Origin: Candidatus Pseudobacter hemicellulosilyticus
GTDB lineage: Bacteria; Bacteroidota; Bacteroidia; Chitinophagales; Chitinophagaceae
Assembly: GCA_029202545.1 (NCBI GenBank)
Contig: CP119311.1
Span: 4,898,001-4,962,000, forward strand
Reading direction: 5' to 3'
DNA length: 64,000 bases
Within the stretch, counting starts at the first letter, position 1. Each line of letters opens with the position of its first letter. Below are positions 18,046 to 26,618 of this stretch, one piece after another. A program made the position numbers and the translations under genes. Below the pieces are notes generated by a model, which ran no database searches, was not told where the DNA came from, and was given only the letters and a program-made list of their open reading frames with translations.

Positions 18046-20499
18046 ATGAATAAGATCGTGGGTCTGCTACTGCTTTTAATGACTTTACTGATTGTTGCGC
18101 CCTCCTGCAAAAAAGATATGAAACCGGATGACGACCAGCCGGTGCTGCCGGATGACGCCACCTTGAAAGAGGCGCGGATCCTCCTGCCTGCGGGCAGTAC
18201 CTACAGCCTGAAAGGCCATGAAATAGTGACCGCAGGCAGTATTATACCGGTCCAGGAAGATGGTAAGACCAGGGTAGTGGATGCCAAAGGAAAGGTCAAT
18301 ATCGCCTACTTGTTCAACCAGGAAGGCAAGCCCGTGATGGCTGGCTTTGTCACTGATACTACGGCCACCATTTCTGTTGAAACTACTGCTGAAGTGATCC
18401 TGTATTATGCCCTTGGCATCCCTTTCCAGTTTGATACGCTGACCAGCTTATATATCAATGGCAGGCATACCATCCCCGGCCTAAACGATTGGAAAAAGGA
18501 ATTTGCCGCAAGCTGGTCTGGCGATCCCCGGACCTTTCTCACCGGCAGTTATGCCCCTAAACTCCGGACCTGGCTGGAAGCCCTGTCGAATGATGAGGTT
18601 GCCGTAGCCAGCGTAGGCAGCGTCAATGTAGACGCCAATGATGTCCGCAGCGGCTTGCGCCTGCAACCTAAAGGCCTGGGACTGGCCATTACCAATACTT
18701 ACCGCCGCCGCACCACTGCATTTTTTTATAAAATGAAACGTAAGCTGGAAGGCAGCCAGAGCTATGAAACAGTTCTTCCCTCCATTGGCAGGGATACAAA
18801 ATATGGCAGTACGCTGATGGTTGACCCGGTAGCAGGCATCACCTCGGTCATGGGAGAACTCTGGAAGAACTATTCTTACAGGGGCGAGGAATCAGCAGCG
18901 GTCACCAGCGGTCCTGCCAGCCTTGAACTGGGCGACAAGGAAACAGAAGCAATTTACCGGGTCAGAGTGGTAGGCCCCGGCGCTATGGAAGCGGCGAACC
19001 TGACCTATGAGGAAGAAAAAGAATTCTGGTTCCTGTACGCTAAAACCCTGGCCGTGGATTTTGTGGGGCCTGTTGTAGGCACAGTTGTAGGCGCTTTCAA
19101 TAACTATGCATTTTTCAATGATGATATAGCCAGTATCATAATGGTAGACATTCCCAAGATAGTACCCGGATTCCTGGAGAACTGTCTTTCCGGCGATATC
19201 AAGAAAGTGGCGGTGGGCATGATCGATGCATTGATGACCGAGCATGGTTATGACATCTTAGTAAAATATGTGGAGGCTATGTACAAAGGCTTGGAGCGGC
19301 CCAAGAACCTTGACGCGCTTATTGCTAAAGGCTCCCTGATCCTGCAGGGCATAGATATGGCTTTGCTGGGCGGCGACTTTGTCCGGATCAGTCATAATAT
19401 TCAATTCTCCAGGGTCATGGAAGCATGGGATGTCACTGTACGCAGCAGCAAGGTCAGTCTGACCCCGCGGGAATCAGCCGTTTCCATTTACGCGCCCACC
19501 AATACGCAGGTGATTGAAGCCACTATTCAGAACCTGAAAGACGAAGACCTGAAAGATGTCAGCTTCAAATGGAGCGTACAAGGCAATTTTGGCACGCTGT
19601 CAGACAGCAAGGGTAATAGCGGTACCAGCTTTACAAGCGCCGACAAAAAGGTCACCTTTAAATCTATCAATGCTGCCGGCCTGACCGATGCAGACAACTG
19701 GGAATATATATTGGTGACAGCTTATCATAACAGCCAGGAGATAGGCACTGATACCGCCCGTATCAATGTCCGGAAAGCCCGCTACGAGATAAAACCTTCC
19801 GGCACCACGCTGACTGGCAAAAAGGACCAGACCCATAAGGTAAATCTCCACCTGGAACCTGTTGGCAGCGGCCCGGCCATTGCACCCAACAATGAGTATG
19901 ATTACAAAGTGATCTGGGAAACTTCCGGCAGCTACGGCACACTGGCGATGGGCTTACAGGGGAACGCCCGGCAGATCACCGCATACGACCAGAACAACGT
20001 CCTGTACGAATGCCTGGACGACAAGGTCAAAAAAGCTACAGAAACAGTTGATGCCAGGATCTACAGCAAAAAGAAGGGCGCCAGTGACCTGGAATACCGC
20101 CTGGTGGATTATGTAAAGGGCAGCATCAATATAGAAAATGATGAAAAGAAAAAGATCCTGCACGTGCCTATGACCTGTAACCATGGAGACACTACCTATG
20201 GCAAGAATTCCATGACCTGCATGGCTACCAGCTACGTCAGCTTCCAGGGAGAAAAAGATGCCAGCAGGTACAGCGTCCGGTTCTACGATGTCCGCTGGCC
20301 GGCCATGTACAGCTGGAATGCCGGATCTTCACAGCCGCAGAAGGTAAGCGAGTATGTGGCCAGGGCCGGGGAAGGCAGCTTTAATGTAGCCTATGGTTCA
20401 ACCTGGTCCGTCGGTACCCCGGAGCAGATAGCGAGCCGCGGACATAATACCTGCAGTGGCTCGGTAGGAATGGCGGAAGTGATCATAATATTGAAATAG
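18046..20499 (+). CDS. Large lipoprotein, Ig-like repeats, unknown function
   Basis: An 817-aa predicted lipoprotein (lipobox VAPSC, C21). No family is recognised with confidence. The N-terminal 430 residues contain a long conserved-looking region with a hydrophobic segment (VDFVGPVVGTVVGAF). From about 470 onwards there are Ig-like beta repeats (SKVSLTPRESAVSIYAPTN and later PSGTTLTGKKDQTHKVNLHL). The C-terminus has cysteine-containing motifs (VPMTCNHGDTTYG, GHNTCSGSVGMAEV) that could form a disulfide. It is monocistronic, bounded by terminators on both sides. Confidence 0.7.
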   Translation: MNKIVGLLLLLMTLLIVAPSCKKDMKPDDDQPVLPDDATLKEARILLPAGSTYSLKGHEIVTAGSIIPVQEDGKTRVVDAKGKVNIAYLFNQEGKPVMAGFVTDTTATISVETTAEVILYYALGIPFQFDTLTSLYINGRHTIPGLNDWKKEFAASWSGDPRTFLTGSYAPKLRTWLEALSNDEVAVASVGSVNVDANDVRSGLRLQPKGLGLAITNTYRRRTTAFFYKMKRKLEGSQSYETVLPSIGRDTKYGSTLMVDPVAGITSVMGELWKNYSYRGEESAAVTSGPASLELGDKETEAIYRVRVVGPGAMEAANLTYEEEKEFWFLYAKTLAVDFVGPVVGTVVGAFNNYAFFNDDIASIIMVDIPKIVPGFLENCLSGDIKKVAVGMIDALMTEHGYDILVKYVEAMYKGLERPKNLDALIAKGSLILQGIDMALLGGDFVRISHNIQFSRVMEAWDVTVRSSKVSLTPRESAVSIYAPTNTQVIEATIQNLKDEDLKDVSFKWSVQGNFGTLSDSKGNSGTSFTSADKKVTFKSINAAGLTDADNWEYILVTAYHNSQEIGTDTARINVRKARYEIKPSGTTLTGKKDQTHKVNLHLEPVGSGPAIAPNNEYDYKVIWETSGSYGTLAMGLQGNARQITAYDQNNVLYECLDDKVKKATETVDARIYSKKKGASDLEYRLVDYVKGSINIENDEKKKILHVPMTCNHGDTTYGKNSMTCMATSYVSFQGEKDASRYSVRFYDVRWPAMYSWNAGSSQPQKVSEYVARAGEGSFNVAYGSTWSVGTPEQIASRGHNTCSGSVGMAEVIIILK

Positions 20500-20525
20500 A
20501 CAGACAGCAACAATAAAGTTAGCGC

Positions 20526-20556
20526 AGGCCTCAGGCAATAGTGTCTGAGGCCTTTT
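20526..20556 (+). terminator. Intrinsic terminator
   Basis: A 9-bp stem AGGCCTCAG / CTGAGGCCT with a ten-base loop, followed by a short T run (TTTT). It ends the 817-aa lipoprotein transcript just before the NACHT gene promoter region. Confidence 0.85.
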
Positions 20557-20654
20557 CAACATTGGTGCCATCGTAGCGCCACAACTGGATAATTTGGCAA
20601 TCATGCTGATGCAGAAAAGGTGAAAAAACGGGTATGACCGATTTAGCGGTTCCC

Positions 20655-20662
20655 TACATTTA
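20655..20662 (+). promoter_or_regulatory. Possible -7 element for the NACHT gene
   Basis: TACATTTA is one base off the TAnnTTTG consensus and lies 31 bases before the ATG at 20694. If used, transcription would start near 20670 and exclude the upstream in-frame ATG at 20634. No convincing -33 box is seen. Confidence 0.35.
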
Positions 20663-20693
20663 TCCCTTTACAACAATTGCAATTTTCTGGCCT

Positions 20694-22814
20694 ATGGATA
20701 CGAGCGCTGTATTGGATGCTTTTAATATAAGGGATTATGTAAGCAAATATGTTACTAAAAAGCTACTGGACGTAGCAGTGATCGGAATCAAGAATGCGCT
20801 AAAAAGAATAAACGGCCAGACCAATACCATCAAGCTGCAGGCGTTTAAGCACGAAGACCTGATTGAACACATCACTCAGCACCTGGCTGAAAACATAAAA
20901 TGGGCCTCCAATATTTCATTCCGGGATATCCATAGGGCCAAAAATATTGATGATGTATTTATTGAGCTGGACACCTATATCAGCCCTATTAAGCTGAGAT
21001 TGGATATGAAGTCGAAGGCCCCGTCTATCCCTTTCAGGGAAATGCTTTCAGATACAGACAAGAACATCATTATCCTGGGGCAGCCTGGCGCCGGCAAAAC
21101 CACTTCGGTCAAAAGGATCTTCCTGGATGTTCTCCGGCGGAACGACAGCAACTACGAGGTGTTCAATTTTCCTATCATCATTCGGCTGAAAGACCTGGTC
21201 TTTGAACAGGGCTATTGGGGTTTGTCGCTCTTCAGGGAAATACTGGGGATCCTTGGTATTTTCTACACCCATGAAGGACCGGTGGGCGAGCAGATGCAGG
21301 AAAAGATCCTGATCCATATCTTCAAGGATTTTATTGAGCGACTGGATGTCCTGATCATCCTTGACGGCTTTGATGAGGTAGGGGATGAGAAAGCAAAAAA
21401 CGAGATAGTTAGGAACCTTCGCTTAATGACCAATTCCCTGATGAATTCCAAGTTCATCCTTACCTCCCGCAGCTCGGATTACAATGTTCACATAGACAAC
21501 ACAACAGAATACGAGATCTGTCCATTGACCGAACACCAGATAGAGGACTTTGTCCAGAAATGGCTCAACAACCAGGTGAAAGCAAAAGACCTCCTGGAAC
21601 AGCTGAGAAGATCCCCCTATTGGGATACCACCATGCGGCCACTGACCCTGGCCCACCTCTGTGCCCTGTATGAACGGAACAATAGCATTCCTGACAAGCC
21701 CAAATCAGTATATAAGAAAGTTATTCAATTATTGCTTGAGGACTGGAATAACCAGCGTTCTATCCACCGGCACAGCCGGTATGCCCAATTTGAGGTGGAC
21801 AGAAAAATTGATTTCCTGTCGAGGTTTGGCTATGAGCTTACCGTGGAATACAGTCAATCCTCCTTCAACAAACGAACACTTGAACTAATCTACAGTTTTA
21901 TCTGCACGGATTATAACCTTCCTGAAAGTGAAAGCTGTTACGTGATCCATGAAATTGAAAGTCACAATGGATTGATACTACAGACAGGAGCAGAAACTTT
22001 TGAATTTTCTCATAAATCCCTGCTGGAATACCTGGTAGCCGATTTCATTGTCAAATTGCCAGTCTTCTTAAAAGACCAGCGTATCCTGGTAAAGATACCC
22101 AACGAGCTGGCCATTGCCATAGCCATTTCTTCCAACGCCAATATGACCTACTTTGAACTGGTTTGTAATATTCTACAATACAAAATCCTGGATCCATCCT
22201 TTCTGCAGCCTTTTTTAACCCGTATCCTGATTGAAAAACCAGATTTTGAGCCCAATATCCTGTATTCCATCACCAATATCTACCTGTTGAATGTCATTGC
22301 CATTGGGATAACAAAAGATATAGATGAAATTTTCATGCCCGGCAATAACAGGTCAGCCAATTATAAGAAGCCGGCGCCTCATCCCAGCCACTGGGAGGAC
22401 CTCCATGATCAATTAGCCGATGAGGAAATAATAGACGACTTTGACTGGGAGGAAGAAGATATAGACGAGGAGATAGAAGAAATAAATGACGGAGATGACA
22501 TGGATAAGCAGCAGGAGGTAAAGATCAATCTGGATGCATATTATGCTGAATGCATCAATATCATCATCCATGTCTGGAAGACCCCGCTATGCAGGAAAAG
22601 TTTTGAACAGATCAGCACCTATTATAATTTAGGCGATATCAGGCTGACTAAAAAAAGCCCATTGTACTTTTTTAGCAAGTTTGGAAAAATGGTCCACCTG
22701 AAAAGAAAATCCAGGTTTTATAAAGTCAGTTCCATCAACGTTGAACTACCGGACAACCTTGTATTGCCTTATGACTTTGTGGAAATATTCCAAAATAGGA
22801 TAAAGGAATTTTGA
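20694..22814 (+). CDS. NACHT-domain STAND NTPase (bacterial NLR-like)
   Basis: A 706-aa NACHT protein. The N-terminal ~115 residues are helical and resemble the NACHT-associated helical domains of bacterial NLR-like proteins. Walker A is GQPGAGKT (129-136) and Walker B with the NACHT signature is LIILDGFDEV (D224, D227, E228). A winged-helix/arm region follows, then a strongly acidic stretch near residues 580-605 (DDFDWEEEDIDEEIEEINDG) and a 100-residue C-terminal domain. bNACHT proteins act in phage defence in other bacteria; this role is inferred. The ATG at 20694 is preferred, with an alternative ATG at 20634 adding a hydrophobic 20 residues. It is monocistronic and faces a convergent yqgE-like gene. 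Confidence 0.85.
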   Translation: MDTSAVLDAFNIRDYVSKYVTKKLLDVAVIGIKNALKRINGQTNTIKLQAFKHEDLIEHITQHLAENIKWASNISFRDIHRAKNIDDVFIELDTYISPIKLRLDMKSKAPSIPFREMLSDTDKNIIILGQPGAGKTTSVKRIFLDVLRRNDSNYEVFNFPIIIRLKDLVFEQGYWGLSLFREILGILGIFYTHEGPVGEQMQEKILIHIFKDFIERLDVLIILDGFDEVGDEKAKNEIVRNLRLMTNSLMNSKFILTSRSSDYNVHIDNTTEYEICPLTEHQIEDFVQKWLNNQVKAKDLLEQLRRSPYWDTTMRPLTLAHLCALYERNNSIPDKPKSVYKKVIQLLLEDWNNQRSIHRHSRYAQFEVDRKIDFLSRFGYELTVEYSQSSFNKRTLELIYSFICTDYNLPESESCYVIHEIESHNGLILQTGAETFEFSHKSLLEYLVADFIVKLPVFLKDQRILVKIPNELAIAIAISSNANMTYFELVCNILQYKILDPSFLQPFLTRILIEKPDFEPNILYSITNIYLLNVIAIGITKDIDEIFMPGNNRSANYKKPAPHPSHWEDLHDQLADEEIIDDFDWEEEDIDEEIEEINDGDDMDKQQEVKINLDAYYAECINIIIHVWKTPLCRKSFEQISTYYNLGDIRLTKKSPLYFFSKFGKMVHLKRKSRFYKVSSINVELPDNLVLPYDFVEIFQNRIKEF

Positions 22815-22832
22815 TTATCAGATTTCATATCT

Positions 22833-22847
22833 ATTTTGGGACGAACC
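22833..22847. repeat. 15-bp inverted copy flanking yqgE-like gene (left)
   Basis: This 15-mer ending in GGGACGAACC is exactly inverse-repeated at 23445-23459, on the other side of the yqgE-like gene. It includes the ten-base word that recurs six times in the window. Confidence 0.7.
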
Positions 22848-22972
22848 AAATAAGCGGTTCGATCTTTCCTCATTAAATAAATTATACCTGCCCGGTCCCT
22901 TTGTATACCTGTCGGACCAGATCATTCAAAATGGTAAGTTGATAAACTTTCCTACAGCTAAATCGACGGTGC

Positions 22973-23413
22973 TTACAACAAGTCGCCCGTCTCTGACAGC
23001 TTCCAGCTGCCTTCTTCCACTTCAGCGTCCAGCTCACCGGTGTTCCAGCCGCAGTAACCGATAAACAGCCTGATATCCTTTTCGGTCAGGGTGTTGTTAT
23101 TGATGAGCCTGACAGTCTCCTTAAAATCCCCGCCCCAGAAGATCCCATTTGCCACAGGCGTGCCTCCCTGGATCAGGTCCGGCCTTCTATGGATAAAATA
23201 AAGATGCTCCTGGTCTACAGGGCCACCCTCATACATGGGCAATGCAGGGCTATGCCTGAACTCTTCCAGCTCATTGAAGTTCCTGGAAAATGGTTTGTTG
23301 ATCATAAACCCCACTGCTCCCTTATCGTTGTATTCAGTGATAAAAACTACAGCTTTCTCAAAGATACTGTCATCCAGGAGCTCCGTACTGGTTAAGAAAA
23401 TGCCTGCTTTCAT
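22973..23413 (-). CDS. YqgE/AlgH family protein (UPF0301, DUF179)
   Basis: A 146-aa protein of the YqgE/AlgH family, recognised by the start KAGIFLTSTELLDDSIFEKAVVFITEYNDKGAVGFMINKP (quoted here in pieces: AGIFLTSTELLDDS and GAVGFMINKP), YEGGPV, and the C-terminal GYCGWNTGELDAEVEEGSW. It is shorter than the ~185 aa usual in proteobacteria, mainly by a shortened C-terminus. The molecular function of the family is unsettled. It is convergent with the NACHT gene and divergent from the GNAT gene, so it breaks the defence region into two transcription units. Confidence 0.85.
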   Translation of the reverse strand: MKAGIFLTSTELLDDSIFEKAVVFITEYNDKGAVGFMINKPFSRNFNELEEFRHSPALPMYEGGPVDQEHLYFIHRRPDLIQGGTPVANGIFWGGDFKETVRLINNNTLTEKDIRLFIGYCGWNTGELDAEVEEGSWKLSETGDLL

Positions 23414-23444
23414 ATTGGTAAAAGTAAGGATTTAATTCGCGATA

Positions 23445-23459
23445 GGTTCGTCCCAAAAT
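23445..23459. repeat. 15-bp inverted copy flanking yqgE-like gene (right)
   Basis: Exact reverse complement of 22833-22847, located 32 bases upstream of the yqgE-like start codon. The two copies bracket about 597 bases that contain only this gene. Confidence 0.7.
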
Positions 23460-23583
23460 CTTTCTTCAAAATGGCAAAGCAACTAAGCTCTGGCAATCGG
23501 GAAATCAATATAGTCTGCAAAGCAAATGATCACTTATCAGGACGTTACTGATTTTGGTTATTTTTAGCCAAATAAAAGAAGCA

Positions 23584-24036
23584 ATGCAATTCAGAAAAGC
23601 TACCAGGAAGGATGTTGCCGCAATTGTCCGGTTACTGGCGGACGATGAACTGGGCGCACAACGGGAAACCGTTTCCGAACCATTACCACAACAGTACTAT
23701 ACAGCATTTGATCGTATTGATGTCGACCCTTACCAGGAGCTGGTGGTGGTAGAAGACGGGAATGGGCAGCTTATCGGCACCCTGCAATTGTCGCATATAC
23801 AATACCTGAGCTACCAGGGAGGCAGCAGGATGCAGATAGAGTCTGTACATATAGCCAGCGGCTCCAGAGGGCAGGGTATAGGAAAGCAGCTATTCACCTG
23901 GGCCATCAACAGGGCCAGGGAAAAAGGCGCACGCCTTGTACAGCTTACTACTGATAAAAGGCGGCCGGATGCAAAACGGTTCTATGAAAGATTAGGCTTT
24001 AAGGCCTCCCATGAAGGAATGAAACTGCATCTGTAA
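23584..24036 (+). CDS. GNAT-family N-acetyltransferase
   Basis: A 150-aa single-domain GNAT protein. Motif A, which binds acetyl-CoA, is visible as VHIASGSRGQGIGKQLFTWA (about residues 89-108), and motif B as the terminal RFYERLGFKASHEGMKLHL. Substrate cannot be predicted; members of this subgroup acetylate small amines or protein N-termini. The ATG at 23584 is chosen over an in-frame TTG at 23554 because the GNAT fold begins exactly with MQFRKATRKD. It stands alone between the yqgE-like gene and the protease operon. Confidence 0.85.
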   Translation: MQFRKATRKDVAAIVRLLADDELGAQRETVSEPLPQQYYTAFDRIDVDPYQELVVVEDGNGQLIGTLQLSHIQYLSYQGGSRMQIESVHIASGSRGQGIGKQLFTWAINRAREKGARLVQLTTDKRRPDAKRFYERLGFKASHEGMKLHL

Positions 24037-24387
24037 ATTGGCAATAGTTTTTTTATCGCTACAGAAAAGCCGGTCAGTTTACCGGGATTAAGAATATATC
24101 AAATACTTAATAAAAGGCAAGCGTAGTTGTACGGAAAATAAAAGAATAACGCGCATAGTTGTACCATTCCTCACTTCAAAAACCGTGAAAACACCTGAAA
24201 ACCGGCCTCGTATTGGGTCTAATTTAGTAATAAGGAAAGCCCTGATTATGAGACAAGCTGGCTCCCACACACAACGCACGGTGTAAGCGGTAGCAGGTAT
24301 CTATCTGGTGGTACCGGTTGCCTTTATGCAATAGCAGCAGAAAGGGACATTGGGAAACCAACCTTGTCATCACCTAACCGATCTGCC
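24037..24387. other. Intergenic region upstream of the EAD operon
   Basis: A 351-base stretch without a supported gene. It is AT-rich near 24040-24160 and should contain the promoter of the protease operon, but I find no clear TTG/TAnnTTTG pair and no strong hairpin. Confidence 0.6.
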
Positions 24388-25425
24388 ATGAAATGGAATG
24401 AACTGCTCACCGAACTCAATTACTACCTGGCCAATCTCTATCTCTGGGATACCACCAATGCCACCAAGATCCGTCTTACCCAAAAGGCCGGCCTTCCAGC
24501 CATGCTGATCAACTGGCAGCTGCCGCCGGTAGATGTCTGGTTCAGCATATTGAAAAATGCGGCAGACAGGGACAAAGTGGACGTTCTGCTCACCGGGATC
24601 ATCACAGATGGTAATGAAAATGATGAACAGCTGATCGGCGCCAGGGATACGGTGGTATCGGGCAGGCAGCCGGCTTCCCAACCCCTGAAAAGCGAATGGA
24701 AAGGTGGGACCATGGACAAGGCCCAAAAGGAAAAGATCCTGGGACGCCGGAGTACCCTGTTGCCTATCGGCTTCCTGGAAGAGGGAACAGCAGCAGCCAA
24801 AGCCGTGGTGCGGATAGAAGTTGGTAATGAATCGGGCACCGGCTTCATCATTGAAAGCGGCTGGCTGCTCACCAACAACCATGTGCTGCCCAACAGGGAA
24901 ATAGCCGGACAGGCCATGGTACAGTTTGGCTACCAGCTACCAGCGGGCATCCCTGTGGACCAAAAAAGAGCTATTGCCGTGAAAGCTGAATCCGTTGCCC
25001 GGCTGGATCCTGGCACAGAAGCCGATGGCCGGTTCTTCACCAATAAGGAGCAGGACTGGACATTGGTAAAGCTGGAGCCCCGGGAGCCGGCTTACCCGCA
25101 CCTGTTCTTCAGCAAGCAACCTGCACAGGAAGGGGATTTTGTCAACATTATCCAGCATCCGCTGGGCGGCCCCAAACAGATAGGCATCTATAATAACCTG
25201 GTCATGTTTGCCGGGGATGGCATCCTGCAATACATGACGGATACCAACGATGGGTCGTCCGGATCGCCCGTATTCAACAGCAACTGGGAAGTGGTGGCCA
25301 TACACCATAGCGGTGGCTGGGTCAAAGATGGACAGAACGGTACCCCAGTGAAACGGAACCAGGGAACGCCCATCTCAATCATCAAAACATTTATCACAGA
25401 CCATCAGCTATGCCCCTCTTACTAA
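24388..25425 (+). CDS. EAD1-tagged trypsin-like serine protease
   Basis: A 345-aa two-domain protein. Residues 1-85 match the effector-associated domain EAD1 pattern (LANLYLWDTTNATKIRL, KAGLPAMLINW, VDVWFSILKNAADRDKVDVL). Residues ~130-340 are a trypsin/V8-like protease with an intact triad: H165 in LTNNHVL, D223 in QDWTLVKL and S291 in DGSSGSPVF. EADs are small homotypic adaptor domains that tie effectors to STAND NTPases in predicted conflict systems. The ATG at 24388 is preferred to an in-frame TTG at 24364. It is the first gene of a four-gene operon and overlaps the next gene by 16 bases. No signal peptide is present, so action is cytoplasmic. Confidence 0.85.
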   Translation: MKWNELLTELNYYLANLYLWDTTNATKIRLTQKAGLPAMLINWQLPPVDVWFSILKNAADRDKVDVLLTGIITDGNENDEQLIGARDTVVSGRQPASQPLKSEWKGGTMDKAQKEKILGRRSTLLPIGFLEEGTAAAKAVVRIEVGNESGTGFIIESGWLLTNNHVLPNREIAGQAMVQFGYQLPAGIPVDQKRAIAVKAESVARLDPGTEADGRFFTNKEQDWTLVKLEPREPAYPHLFFSKQPAQEGDFVNIIQHPLGGPKQIGIYNNLVMFAGDGILQYMTDTNDGSSGSPVFNSNWEVVAIHHSGGWVKDGQNGTPVKRNQGTPISIIKTFITDHQLCPSY

Positions 25426-26618
25426 CAAGAAAACATATTCACCGGCTCCGGAAAGAACTGGCAGACACTATTCTCCATGGTGATACAATTATGAGGTATT
25501 GTGAAGCTGCCGGCCTGCCTGTCAACAGGATCGAGCTGCGGGGGGACTCCTGGACCATGTGGGGCAGTGTGATTGGTACTACGATCACCGCCGATCACCA
25601 GGAGCGTGCGCTCGCCTTGCTGAACCATATTATCACTGATCATCCGGAGAATGAGATCTTCATCCACTATTACAATGAAATTCTTTCCAGCAGGAATGTA
25701 CGGCTCAGCAAGCTGGCTGCTGCCTTGAAACAACGTAAATGCGTGGTGTTCCTGGGGCCCGACGTATTGAAAGTACGGCAGAACAATAGCCTGGTCAATT
25801 TCAATGATTCACTGTGTGCTGTGCTGGAAGCAACAATGAGGGAAGAAACCATTTATTACGAAAGAAATCTCAACAGGAATCTGGCCTACCTGGCGCAATG
25901 TTTTGCAGACGATCCTTTCTATGCGGCCGGCGAAACTGCCGCGCTGGCCAGGAAAATATATGACAAGCTGTTGCCCAGGATGATTGACAGAGGTATTTAT
26001 GAAGACCTGGCCCGGTTACCGCTGCGCCTGGTGATCAATGCCAATGCAGATGATATTCTTTGCCAGGAAATGAAAAAGGCCGGGATGGCCTGCACCACAG
26101 ATTTTTACGACATGTCGAATATCGGCGCCATGCCTGACAAACCCAGTCCGGTCATCCTGCCCGGCGACGAACCGCAGGAGCAGGCTGCGGCCGCCATGGT
26201 GTACAATATTTTCGGCAGCTACCAGAATCCAGATTCCGTGCTGTTCACAGAAAGCCAGTTCCTTGACTTTATCAACCGGGTACTGCAAGGGAATCCCCGG
26301 CTCAACAATGATGTAGTGCGGGAGCTTAATGAAAAGGATAGCTATCTTTTCCTGGGGTTCGACTTTGAACAATGGTATTTCAAGATACTGTTCCAGTTGC
26401 TGAACATAAAGAAGGAACAATATGCTTCTGTTTCCTGCGGCTTTGAAGAAATGGACGCCAATCCTTTTGCAGGGCCGCTCAATGCCAGGGTGAGCGTATA
26501 TACCCGGGAATTTTATGAGCAGGAATTCAAAATGTTCTTTGTGAACGACGATATCAGGAATTTCATTTCAGAACTTGCAACCCTCCTTGAAGCAGATGCA
26601 AATCAGCAAAACCCGTAA
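25410..26618 (+). CDS. EAD1-tagged SIR2-like protein
   Basis: A 402-aa protein. The first ~85 residues again resemble EAD1 (MRYCEAAGLPVNRIELRGD, MWGSVIG, LLNHIITDHPEN). Residues ~100-390 follow a SIR2-like Rossmann order: nucleotide loop CVVFLGPD (111-118), VINANADD (208-215) at the TNYDD position, YNIFGSYQNPD, TESQFLDFI, and LFLGFDFEQWYFKIL. At the site where sirtuins have the catalytic histidine (HG), this protein has F268-G269. Related SIR2 domains deplete NAD+ in defence, but the missing histidine makes activity uncertain. It overlaps both neighbours (16 and 23 bases), indicating translational coupling. Confidence 0.72.
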   Translation: MPLLLTRKHIHRLRKELADTILHGDTIMRYCEAAGLPVNRIELRGDSWTMWGSVIGTTITADHQERALALLNHIITDHPENEIFIHYYNEILSSRNVRLSKLAAALKQRKCVVFLGPDVLKVRQNNSLVNFNDSLCAVLEATMREETIYYERNLNRNLAYLAQCFADDPFYAAGETAALARKIYDKLLPRMIDRGIYEDLARLPLRLVINANADDILCQEMKKAGMACTTDFYDMSNIGAMPDKPSPVILPGDEPQEQAAAAMVYNIFGSYQNPDSVLFTESQFLDFINRVLQGNPRLNNDVVRELNEKDSYLFLGFDFEQWYFKILFQLLNIKKEQYASVSCGFEEMDANPFAGPLNARVSVYTREFYEQEFKMFFVNDDIRNFISELATLLEADANQQNP

